Source: Arthonia radiata (lineage: Eukaryota; Ascomycota; Arthoniomycetes; Arthoniales; Arthoniaceae). Taken from it: a stretch of 64,000 nucleotides of DNA. Location: assembly GCA_002989075.1 (NCBI GenBank), contig PSQN01000016.1:2310336-2374335 (forward strand). The letters run 5' to 3'. The position numbers were made by a program, and so were the translations under genes. Below, in pieces: positions 11,301 through 21,542 of this stretch. Under the pieces are notes generated by a model, which was not told where the DNA came from, made no database searches, and saw nothing but the letters and a program-made list of their open reading frames with translations. The stretch's first letter is position 1. Each line of letters begins with the position of its first letter.

Positions 11301-13201
11301 AACAGGGTCTAAACCCCGTACCTCTTGCTGAGGGTGCCGCCATGGGAGCACCTGCACCTTCGATGATCCAAATTGGCAGCTCATCTGTTGCTGCAAACGC
11401 AGTAGCCATTCCAGGAGAGCCCCAGCCGGCGGCAGTCGTTGGGGGTCAGACTCTCCGAGCTGGACAAACGTCCACATCGAATAGTATAGCGATGAGTCTT
11501 GGTTCTGGTGGTGTTCTCGATGTTGGTGGTCGACCCGTTCAGCTACCTGCTGCCGGCTCCACCCGTGTGAATAGCGAGGGTCAGCAAGCTGTAGCACATG
11601 TTGTCTCTGGCTCTACTACGCTAGATGTTCCATTGCCGGGAGGCACCGCACATCCAGGCGGTGCGCTTGGCATCGCGGGGCTGTCACAACCCAACTTGGT
11701 CCTCAGCGCTGGGGGAACGCCGTTGACAGCAGGAGGTCGTGTTTTCAGCGCGGCGGCTGATGGCGCTATCCTTGTAGATGGCAGCAGCACGTACCGCGCA
11801 GCTGGCTCACTGCGACCTTCAGCTTCACAGCACGGATTCGGCGGCGCTGTTGGTGCTCAAGATTCCATCGCCAACGCTGTACTTGCACCCGGTGGCCCCG
11901 CGACGACTGTTGGCTTGCACACCGCAAGCCGTGCACCCAACGGCATCTATTTCATCGACGGGAAGGAGGCGTTGGCCCAGGCTGTTGCTCAACTAGCGGC
12001 CACAGATCAGCACGACCCTCCTGCAGAGGCAATTGCTGCCCTCTCGCTCGTTCTTGGAGGTTCAGCTAAGATTCTGGGATCACACATCATTAGTCTGGAC
12101 GCCGCCGGGACGACATATGTAGACGGTAAAGCGACTCAGTTCGCTCCTGGCACGCAACAGCCCTCGATGGCCACTCCAACAGCAGATCTGCGTCTACAAG
12201 AGGCTTTCTCACATCTCTCGCTCACACCAAACGGCCTCGCCCAAACAGTCGGAAGCCATACGCTCAGTCTAGACAGAAACGGCGACTACGTAGTGGATGG
12301 GACGACGGTGTGTCACGGACTGCCGAACAACCCCACACAAGCCGCAGCATCTTTGGAGTCCGCAATTGCAGGCCTGAGCCTCAAGCAAGGCAGCGCGCCT
12401 CAGACAATCCGTCGACAACCTGTAGTACACGATGTGCCAAGTGCGAATGAACTTGGCATGGCTGCGGTGCCGACGCTTTCCCAAGGATCTACCGCAGCAA
12501 CAGCAGCCCGCGACTTCTACCTACAGCCACTTCAAACCTCCTCGCTCATCTCCATGCTCAGTATCGCACCGACAGACACAGGCGCTGCAGCCGCTCTGTC
12601 TACCGCTCTTGGCCACTTGACAGCCGCTGGCGAGGGCACATCCCTAAACGGCCATTCCATTAGCCTTGCGGCTGATGGAGCTATCGTGGTGGACCACATA
12701 ACCATCATTCCTAATCATCGGCCCCCGGCCTCGATGGCGTCAATGGCAGCAGAAGCTCTCGCATTGTCTGCCAACGGAGCCGACGATCTGCTCATCATTG
12801 GCTCATCGACCATCACATTCCCCACGGCTGCCATGTCGGGAGCAGCCACGCAGCTAACCTCTGCTGCATCCCTAATCAAAGCGATGGAGCTGACGCCAGG
12901 ATTCATACCACTCACGATAGCGGGTGAGACGTTCGAGGTGAGGCACAATGGCGACTTTGTCGTCAATGGAGTTGTTGTATCTCCGAATACATCGCTTGCT
13001 GGAGCTCTAGGAAGCGCAGTAGGGAGCACTTCATCTACGGGACACGCAGGCGTGCCTTTTCCCATTCAGACGGGTATCAGTGACGGAGGTTCTCAACACG
13101 CCGCCAGCGCTCAGTCGTTGGCTGCGAGGTCAGTGGGGATGTCGGTGCTGTTACAGGGAGCTTTGGTAATGGTGGGGTTTACATTTGTATTAATGATGTA
13201 G
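8307..13201 (+). CDS. Giant Ser/Thr-rich secreted protein with tandem repeats and GPI-type C terminus
   Basis: Probable cell-wall or cell-surface protein; biochemical role unknown. Exons 8307..10782 and 10899..13201, with a 116-nt intron (GTAAGT donor, CTGAC branch site, TTCTTAG acceptor), give 1592 residues. The N terminus is hydrophobic (VYIVVSFITVTVEAF) and fits a signal peptide. Residues about 30-480 are very rich in Ser, Thr, Pro and Asn with many N-X-S/T sites, as in glycosylated mucin-like stalks. Residues about 515-800 form a Cys-containing domain (CSVQPSDCAQLWESF, later LYYWPVSTAQGDLC). The second exon holds at least six degenerate repeats of about 30 residues with the pattern (T/I)xGxxxSLxxxGxxxVDG. 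The last 30 residues are hydrophobic (LLQGALVMVGFTFVLMM) after small residues, consistent with GPI anchoring. Alternative: a simple type I membrane protein. Confidence 0.8.
11701..12982 (+). repeat. Degenerate ~30-residue protein repeats in the wall protein
   Basis: Copies lie at about 11701-11788, 11881-11970, 12049-12141, 12221-12310, 12630-12705 and 12890-12982. The clearest pair is ILGSHIISLDAAGTTYVDG and TVGSHTLSLDRNGDYVVDG. Spacing between copies varies, and DNA identity is low, so the duplications are old. Confidence 0.7.
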
Positions 13202-13837
13202 ATATGATGTATGGACATATGTAATTAGCGAAATCTATGCTGGCGCTTGTCAATCAGTATTTGGCAGATGTCAAAATAACGTGTCTCAAGAAGAAAGCCT
13301 ATCGAATGACATGGGCAAACATGTAGTACAGATGTCATAATGGGAGAGAGAGCCTTCACTGCGGAACGGAGTCTTGATGTCCGAGAGTATGTGTTCTCTG
13401 GACTCACACTGTCACGCACCCAACCACACGCCATGCACTGTCAACGCACTAAACAGGTCGAGGACAGAGATATTGAGATCATCGTTTGAGAATATATCTC
13501 CTAAGAAAGAGTGTTTACTATCGTTACATTGCAGTAGTAGTTTTCCTCATTTCAGGGGCAAGGCTTATAGACCCCCATTTCGGCTCCGAGCCCCATGCAC
13601 TCCTTACTCACATTTTGTTTCGTGGTATCGTATCATACAGTTTCTGGCGTAGCTGTGCTGCTCGACCTCGCTCACGAGGTCATGAGCTTTGATCGGCTGC
13701 AAGCGCGGCGTTTCCGCCGAGCTGGTGATGCTGTAGCAGATGGTGTTTCCGCCATCCGCGTGTTATTGTTGAGGGGAATCGGTAGGCTACACGGTGTCTG
13801 GTCATTCTCGTGGTTCGAAAGCTTCGTGATGTACTCT
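13202..13837. other. Intergenic, 636 bp, between convergent genes
   Basis: Stretch between the 3' ends of the wall-protein gene (+) and TFIIE-alpha (-). Presumably terminators and 3' UTRs. No gene, repeat or RNA recognised. Confidence 0.6.
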
Positions 13838-15013
13838 TCAGTCATCGCCCGACTCCTCCGCCGAGCTCTCGGGCTTCGAAGTGCCATTGGGCGTACCGCC
13901 ATTGGTGGTAGTTGCAGGCTCCTCGATCTTGACGCGCTTGGCTTCGGGCTGCTCCTGCTCCTCTTCGGATGACTCCTCTTCATCTTCATCGTCGTCTTCC
14001 TCTTCTTCGCCGATCTGCGCGTAGAACGCCGTCAACTCGTCATCCTCCGCTTTCTTTTTCTCCTCTGCCTCCAGCACTGCCTTGTCGAATTTGGCCTCAG
14101 CTGTTTCCGCCTTGACCGGGCTTCCGTTAATATGAGATTGTGCAGTACCTCCATTAGTGTCCGGCGCAGCGCCCACGGTGCTACCAGTATGCCAGCTCGG
14201 CAAAGCATTCTGCTCCCTAGACCTCGCTCTTGCCTCCGCCTCCTTCCTCTCCGCCTCTGCCCTCGCATCATCATCCAACAGCGTAATCTCCACCTTCTCC
14301 TCCGTCTTCATCCCCCGCACCGTCTGCGCCGGCAGCCTCCCCGGCGCAATCACCGTCGTCTTCGTGCTCGGATTAACCAATTCATCCCGCTTCACCGGCA
14401 CCGCGCGCTCAATCGCGCTCTCAAACGTATTCTCCGGGATCACCGCGCCATCAATCCTGCGCAGCAGATCCTCAAACGGGCTCATCTGCGCGTTCAGCTT
14501 GCTCTGCACCTCGTGCCCCGCGCTCGGCACCCCGTTCGCCCCCTCCTCCGCGATCGCATCCAGCGCGTGCCCGCAGATCTTGCACTCGAACCCGTGCATC
14601 CCCACCGTGTCCAACACCTCCATCTGCGTGAACCGCGCCCGGCACTGCGGACACGCGTACTCCTTCTTCTCCTCCACGCTCTGCCCGTACTTGGCGTCTA
14701 CCATGCGCGCCATGCTCTTCAGCCGGTACTTGATCACGTCGATGGCACGGTGCGTGTCCACGAAGAAGTAGTCCCGTGCGAAGGGCCGGTTTGCGCCCTC
14801 GCGCGTCTCCTGGCGTGAGTGCACGGCGAGCAGGCCGTCTTCGCGGAGTTTGGAGCAGGATTTGCGCAGCGCTTTTACTTGCATGCCCATGAGGAGGGCG
14901 AGGTCGTCGTCGCGGAGAGCGGAGTGCAGGATTACGGCGTCCATGATTATGATTTGTTCCGGGGGGTAGAAGGAGCGGACGGTGGAGCGGAGGAGCGTGT
15001 TGGCGAGGTCCAT
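13838..15013 (-). CDS. TFA1: Transcription initiation factor IIE, alpha subunit
   Basis: Large subunit of TFIIE, which recruits and regulates TFIIH at RNA polymerase II promoters. Single exon, 391 residues. The N-terminal winged-helix (extended) domain spans residues about 5-110 (LANTLLRSTVRSFYPPEQI, then LLMGMQVKALRKSCSKL). A zinc ribbon follows at about 120-150, with CPQC and CKIC flanking the loop. The C-terminal third is acidic (runs of Glu and Asp near residues 335-355) and ends in a low-complexity tail, as in other TFIIE-alpha proteins. Yeast Tfa1 is longer (482), mostly because of its C-terminal tail. The antisense strand carries long open frames that are shadows of the GC-rich codon use. 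Confidence 0.93.
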   Translation of the reverse strand: MDLANTLLRSTVRSFYPPEQIIIMDAVILHSALRDDDLALLMGMQVKALRKSCSKLREDGLLAVHSRQETREGANRPFARDYFFVDTHRAIDVIKYRLKSMARMVDAKYGQSVEEKKEYACPQCRARFTQMEVLDTVGMHGFECKICGHALDAIAEEGANGVPSAGHEVQSKLNAQMSPFEDLLRRIDGAVIPENTFESAIERAVPVKRDELVNPSTKTTVIAPGRLPAQTVRGMKTEEKVEITLLDDDARAEAERKEAEARARSREQNALPSWHTGSTVGAAPDTNGGTAQSHINGSPVKAETAEAKFDKAVLEAEEKKKAEDDELTAFYAQIGEEEEDDDEDEEESSEEEQEQPEAKRVKIEEPATTTNGGTPNGTSKPESSAEESGDD

Positions 15014-16218
15014 GGTGGTGGTTGGCTGGGAGAGACTTCGGGTAGGGTTGTGGAGAGGAGAGTAAACGCTCGTGAAGTAGCGATGCTGGCTGAAACTGCA
15101 ACGATGCTGCGAGCACCGTCAGCGATTAAGGTGTTGCCGAGCGCATCAGTGCCAGGCAAACGGAGAACTCAACCGAAGGCCGGCTTCGAGTAAAGATCTC
15201 AGGTCTGCATCAGCGGGCTGATGTGGGCGGCAAAAGGCCTGGGAGCGCCTCTGCTACAACGGATCGGTCGTGCGAGATTAGCGCAAAAAGGTTGAAAGGC
15301 GAAAGGAATAAGGAAAATGCTCGAGATGTCGAGGAAAGCAGAAATCGTGGAGTCGATCTGGCCTGAGTTTTCAGGCAACATTTACACTTCGATAGTAGTT
15401 TGAGTATCTAAATGAGTCCTCAGAATCGATTGATGTCCTCCCAGCTACAAAATTCCTGCCTAAGGGAATCGTATCGATTATAAACACAGCTATGTGATCT
15501 AAAACTCCTTGAATCGCCCAGATACTCGATAAACGCTGAAGCTCGTTATCTGCCTCGTCGGTCAACCCATTTGCTCTCGGAAGTCCATTGTGCTGGATCA
15601 AAGATCTTTCAAGCGTCCAAGCGCTTAACATTCTAATGTCCCGAGATGCTATTCGAGGCCGGCCATTTCATGCAAGAGTGGATGTTTTCCAACCGAGTTT
15701 AGAATGCAGAAGGAAAATGCAAGCGGGCACATACCGCACACCATACGTCTGAGTACTGCCAAGTCGACATCACCAAAGGGATGTTCTTGAATATCAACTT
15801 TGACGAACTTGTTGGCATAGTATTAAAAGAGCGTCGGAGACCTGTTCTTGTGACCCCGTTGCCGAACAGCGTCGCTTGGTCCGTACTTTTTCCTGGACTC
15901 TTGCAGGCAGAAGCATTGTGCAGAGAATGAAACTTCCGTACTTGTAACGCAGTGAGAGCTCCGCATCGTATAGATTACGGTAACAGATGCTGTGAATGCT
16001 CACGCGAAAGTCAAAATCCTCTCATATCACTGCAGAACATATTCGAGGTATATCAGTGTTCTTAATGGAATGGATCCTAATGGTTTAGAGGCAGACATCT
16101 AAATATTGGGTACAGTAGAAACATAGACGCGTCTATTCTGTGTGCCTATGTACTGCCCAAGAAGGTATTTCTTCACCGAACATTCCGTGTCATGCACGTC
16201 TGATATGGGCGATCCTGT
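15014..16218. other. Gene-poor stretch, 1.2 kb, left border of the first accessory island
   Basis: Lies between the TFIIE-alpha start and the 3' end of the STAND gene, both on the minus strand. By eye it is more AT-rich than its flanks from about 15.4 kb onward. Open frames are short and unconvincing. No inverted terminal repeats, tRNA or transposase remnant seen. Confidence 0.5.
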
Positions 16219-19200
16219 TCACAACACATCGCGGTGTCTGGGGATCGCCGGGCCGGGGACGGGGAATGTGGCCAATTGTCGTTTATCGGACTCGTCATCA
16301 TCGTTCAAGAGAGACATAAGATTAGAACGCTTACGCGATGGTCTTGGCGGATCGCGGTTCAGTGAAGGTCCTGATGGGCCTTGTGTGACACTTGCAACAG
16401 ACAACCTATCAGTGAGTTTCCCACTCGGAATATGAGAAGTCGAAGATGGATGCGCATCGCTCGTGGATCTGGCTGCCTTCTTTCTTTTGTCCGCTTGCAA
16501 AGCCGCATACACAAGTGCTGGGTCCTTGTTGAGGTAGTTCCTAACCATGACTGGGATCTTCGTGCCCATTTGGGCCGCCAATGCTGCCCAATCTGTACCG
16601 TACTGTCCAACAAGTTTGTTAAAGGCGTCACTTTTCTGCCTCGACCAGTAGCTCGATTTTCCAGAGCCGCGGCCGGATTGCACCCTCCGTATCTCACTAG
16701 CGGAAGGTGACGATTGAGCATCAGGTGGTGCTTCATTCGAGAGGGTTTCTTGCTCTTAGCGCGGCATGAGTACCTTTTGTTTGTGTCGCTGTTCTTACAA
16801 CATTAACGATATCTGTTAATCTGCTAGCGCACTATTTTTGTTCCGCAGCTCACTACCTGAAGGTGACGGTTGAGTATTAGGGAGTGCTTCATCCGAGAGG
16901 GTTTTTTGCTCTAGACGCGCCTCAAGCAATCTTCTTTTGTTCTGCTGTTCTTGCAACATTAATTGCATCTGGTAATCTGCTAGCGCACTATTTTTGTTCC
17001 GCAGCTCACTACCTGAAGGTGACGGTTGAGCATCAGGTGGTGCTTCATCCGAGACGTGTTTTGGCTCTCGACGCGCCTCGAGCAATCTTCTTTTGTTCTG
17101 CTGTTCTTGCAACATTAATTGCATCTGGTAATCTGCTAGCGCACTATTTTTGTTCCGCAGCTCACTACCTAAAGGTGACGGTTGAGCATCAGGTAGTGCT
17201 TCATCCGAGAGGTTTTCTTGCCCTTGACGCGCCTTGAGAAATATGCTTTTGTTTTGCTGTTCAAGAAGCTTCTGTTGCATCTCATAATCGTTTGCACTCC
17301 GCTCTTGGTTGCCAGCTGAAGATAATGGTTGAGTATCAGGTGGTACTTTATCCGAGGGGAGATTTTGCTCTTGACGCGCCTTGAGCAATCTCCTTTTGTT
17401 ATGCTGTTCAAGAAGCTTCAATTGCATCTCATAATCGTTTGAACCCTGCTCTTGGTCACTAGCTGAAGGCAAAGGTCGAGCGTCAGGTGTTGCCCCATCT
17501 GAGGGGATTTCTTGCTCTTGGCGCGCCTCGAGCAATCTTCTCTTGTTTTGCTGTTCAAGAAGTTTTAATTGCGTCTCATAATCATTTGCACCCCACTCTT
17601 GGAACTCCGACACATCAAGAACCTGTCGGGCGCATTGCTCTTCATGACGCACTGTTTCTTCGCCTAGGATCTCTTCGGAGCAGTACCTGCATCGTCGAGT
17701 CTTGTTGCCCGCCAGTCTCTCGAAGTAGAATTTCTCGACCTGAAGAGAGTCAGTCACTGAGACGCACAAAGCCGTATATCACTTCATCTTCTCGACATAA
17801 GTCACACACCTCATCAGCACTCTTAGGATCCATAGGCGTAGAGATCTTACGCCCTATTGTAACCCAGTCATGCCCGTGCAGATTGTACAGATGCGGAAGC
17901 TCAGATATTTGCTCTAGGCGTCGAGCGGACAGAGAGTCTCTAGAGTCCGATAGATGCATGAACTTGGGTACACCTGTGGAATGATACTTGCGATGGTGCA
18001 CTCTCAGCGCTTTGCGATTCGGGAATGGCCATTCGTGTTGAGCGCAACCCGGCTCGACGCATCGAAAACGTTGCAGATGGCTCTTTTCGTGTTCATTGCG
18101 GGCGACGCGATCTTTGAAACCGATGGACGACTTGCCGCAATCGTAATATCGGCAAAGATAGGCACTGGTAGCATGTCGGGTTTTGAACGTCTCAATCAAT
18201 TGATGATCGTGCCTCGAATATGCTTCTGAGTCCGCAAGCAACCTCTCAAAGATGTCAGTGTAAGCTCTATTCATGTTGCTCAGTAGCGAAGTGTCTGCCG
18301 AAAGACTTAATGGGTCTGAGAATTGTTAGTAAGAGAGCGCGCAGACTGTTGAGCAAGGGCCTACCGTTTAGGGCGACGGACGCTTTGCTGTTCGCGTCAT
18401 TCGCGTTCGTGGGATGGTCAATATTCGACCTGAATTTGTGCAAATCGTCAAGGAATTGCAGCGCCTGGAATGAGATCCTAAGTGCTGAAAATCGATTTTC
18501 TTGCGGGATGCTGCGTCTTAGATGAGTCACTTGGGCACTGTTTTCGATGTGAGCAAGGTAGTCGCGACGAACGGCAACTTTCTCAATCGCCTGGCAGATG
18601 AGGTCATGCTTTTGGTTCGTGGTCTCGGTGCATTCATCAGAAAATCTTTCTAGGTGATAGCCAATAGACGCATTAGCATAGATCTGGAGATCATGAGCGC
18701 CTCTCAACACCTGGTCCTCTCTCTGCTCTGCTGGGACCGCAGGATCAATCAGCGAAAATCCGGAGCAGAGATAGACGGCAATGGAATGCAGCACCGTTTC
18801 GTTGGATGTCGACGGAGCCAGTTGAGGTATCGCTCGACTGCTGCGCAGGTACCTGAAGGGGCGTGTCCGGTCAGCCGAAAGCATACATCACAAGGGAACA
18901 CGTACTCGAGTGCAGTAAAGTGGACAAGATGGACAACATCGCCAGAGATCTCAATCAACGGCTTGCAAACATCGAGAACATTCCCACGCATCCTGTTGTG
19001 GTCTGTCAATAATGTTGCTCTTTCGTCAAACACAATCCCGCTTTCGAGCTCCGCACGTTTCAGAGGCCTGCGAGCTGCTATCAGCCATTGCAGTATTCTT
19101 ATTGCAACCCTCTGATCGGGCTTGGAGCCTTCTCCGCAAATCTTGCCAACAATTTTGAAGTACCTGCCACGATCTTAGTCAAGTGCCAAGTGAAGACAAA

Positions 19201-21110
19201 ACGCGGACGGAGCGTCAAGCCCCAGTGAAGGCAATGTTACCCACAATGTCTCTAGATCCTCGGGAAGACTCTGCAGTGAGTCCTCAACATCGATTGCGCT
19301 ATAACATCGCTCCAGTAGATCGTGTACAAGCTTCACCCAAAGGAACATTCCTGCAACATGTAAGCAGACTTTTACCCGCAGGAATACATATATTTTGTGT
19401 GAGTGACTTGCCATTTGCATGTCCTGATAATTTTTCTTTGACTTTGGCGGCGACTTGGAGTCCAAAACTTCGCTCAATTTTGGCATTGTTCGTGTGGATG
19501 TAAGAGTCGATGCTCTGCCGGGTTTGATCGGGAAAGCTTTCGATGCAAAAGCCCGTGGCGTTCAGCAACTCGTCGGAAATATGAGCGAGATTTCTGCTCG
19601 AAATCAGAACCTTGCACGCATCAGAGTTGCTTCCCTTAATCTGGCGGACCGCACGCAGGAGCTCCCTCTGCTCGTTCGACGAGTCTAGCTCGTCAACGCC
19701 GTCAACTATAATGCGCACAGAAGCCATCGACATCATCAACATGTCGAGGATATCTTTGACGTTCCTGCTGGTCGAAGCTGCTCCCTGACTTACGTATTTG
19801 TCGAGGATGAGTTGTGCGAAGTCGAGGTTGTGAGCCAAGAGCTGCGCCGTGAGACTCTGCCAAATGTTTCGTTGGACATCGCTTGAGCCGCTTCTGAGGT
19901 TGCAAAACCCATAAACCACTATCGGCAGCGATGAGTCAGACTTGACGAGCTCGGCAAGCTGTGAGCAGATGACGCTTTTACCTGCCCCAGGCTTGCCTGA
20001 CATCCAGACGAGGCTTGGTCCCCCTGCTTGTCCGAGCCATCTCTTGAGTGTTGGAGTTTGAGCTGCCCAGGTGTTATAGTTGCGTTGTGCAAAGTCCAGC
20101 AAGCGTGTTTGATGCTCTTCATCTTGTTCGCGTGCAGTACCAAGCCACGACATTGCCTCCCGAATTGACTGTTTTTGCTGGTCGCGCTCTACTCTGTCCA
20201 GCTGCTGTGCCCGGTCGTCCTCCCATTGGCGGTTGGAGTCGATTTGGCTCGTACGAAAGGCTTTTGCCTCGACGACGTCAAGTGTTTGCGCTTCTCTATC
20301 AACGAGCTCTTGTTGTCGGCGCAGACTTTCCAGTATTGATTTGAACCGGCTGTCGAACGTCCTCCACAATGACTCGAAAAGGAATTTCCAGGCTGGCCCA
20401 TTTATGTCAGTCGACATGGCGAGAGCAGCTACCTGATATACTCACCACGCCTGCGAAGATATCTATACGCTTTGAGATGGAATTCTAGAATGTTGGTATA
20501 GAACTGGCCAGCGACATCTTGAAATGCAATATCATGCTTGAAAGCTTCTGTGAGCTTATCGAACCTGGGCATGGTGACGCCTATGAGCTTATAAGCATCC
20601 AGCAGCTTGTCAAAGGCAGACGTCTGGTCCAAGGCAATCTGTAATTTTGGTGAATCAGCATTACCTAATGAATAGCGCATGGACCTGGTGCGGTCCTGTT
20701 TCGAGGAACATGATGAACGAAGAGCGTCGCTGGAGAAAGCTTGTGCTCATCTTACCTGGATAAAGAGCTTCACCGGGGCCTGCAACCCGTTTGTCAGTTA
20801 CACCTTTCATACAGGAGTCTCCGAGAAGAATTACCCAGAGCCACGGCAGGTATGGGGTTCCTTGGCACAGCACTTCAACAACTTTTGCATATTGCTCAAT
20901 GCCTTTTATGAATGGCTCGATTCGTCGCAATCCTCTTAGAGATGATCGTGCGTTCATCTTGGACTCCATGCTCCTGATTGCGGACCAAACATCTTGGATA
21001 GCAGTATGCTGGATCATGCGAGCATCTTCGCCGCTCACAGTCGCTTCAAAGCGCGTGAAGGCAGCCCGGAACGGATGTGGAAGCTGTGAATCTGGAGCAG
21101 CAGCATTCAT
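16219..21110 (-). CDS. NACHT STAND protein (NLR-like) with C2H2, Gln/Arg coiled repeats and SANT domain
   Basis: NLR-like signalling NTPase of the fungal STAND class, as used in non-self recognition and cell-death pathways; ligand unknown. Ten exons: 20835..21110, 20756..20779, 20446..20638, 19412..20392, 19245..19350, 18906..19163, 18365..18852, 17810..18315, 16833..17739, 16219..16754. All junctions keep frame and give 1424 residues. The N-terminal helical domain (1-165) ends in AWKFLFESLW, typical of the family. The NACHT P-loop GKPGAGKS is at 297-304 and Walker B IIVDGVDEL near 392; GMFLWVKLVHDLLE follows. Residues about 800-900 hold C2H2-like Cys/His pairs (CRYYDC, CVEPGC, HHRKYH). Five repeats with the core LLEQQNKRRLLEARQEQ follow, then a SANT/Myb domain (YWSRQKSDAFNKLVGQYG, MVRNYLNK). 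Uncertain points: donor GTGTGT at 17809 (a 43-nt intron is an alternative), donor GTGGGT at 19244, and the start codon. It diverges from the SNF2 gene. Confidence 0.78.
16755..17586 (-). repeat. 147-156 bp tandem coding repeats in the STAND gene
   Basis: Five full units (49-52 codons) plus a sixth decayed one. The two downstream full units, about 16.84-17.15 kb, are nearly identical and share ELRNKNSALADYQMQLML, so they are recent copies; upstream units are more diverged (NDYEMQLKLLEQ). In the sixth unit three in-frame stops fall inside a segment that the model treats as an intron (16755..16832). The core motif is widespread in fungal proteins, from memory. Confidence 0.85.
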
Positions 21111-21542
21111 ACTTGCTACCCTTGCGATAAGCACCTGGAGGTTGATCAAGATTGATCGATTGATGAACACTCAAAACAAGGCCGTTGCAAGGAATAAGGG
21201 AGCTGGCAATTCTTACGACGAAGGCACGCTCAGCTTTAGCATGCGGTGAATCGCGCCCGCGCGGCGAAATCCTGATTTGCACCACGACTAAAGCAGAGAA
21301 AGTCGAGATTGGGAATGGAGCTTGAGGCCGCAGCTTTAGAGAGAAGAGACATAGCGAGATAGCTGGCTATAGATTGCAGGAGAGGAGTCAGGCAAACGCG
21401 CTGGCTTGCATGCAATTCGCACAGCCCACTGCGCCACAGCAACAAGCCATTAATGACTTGCGTGCAACTATGAAGCTGGCAAACAAAAGGCATTCCAGGG
21501 CAGGATCAAGAGGGTCATGAGTGGTCACGGCTGGCAAGAAAG
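21111..21542. promoter_or_regulatory. 432-bp divergent promoter region, STAND gene / SNF2 gene
   Basis: Head-to-head spacing between the STAND gene start (21110, -) and the SNF2 helicase start (21543, +). No TATA box or recognisable operator stands out. Actual transcription starts are unknown, and either gene could have an unrecognised upstream exon. Confidence 0.45.

Noticed and set aside
14132-14818. Long plus-strand frames over TFIIE-alpha
   Set aside because: Arg/Leu/His-rich antisense shadows of a clearly recognised gene.
17740-17809. Alternative 43-nt or 28-nt introns at the exon 8/9 junction of the first STAND gene
   Set aside because: Both are shorter than the other introns in the gene; the 70-nt version with donor GTGTGT is preferred, though the 43-nt form would keep a CxxC motif and cannot be excluded.
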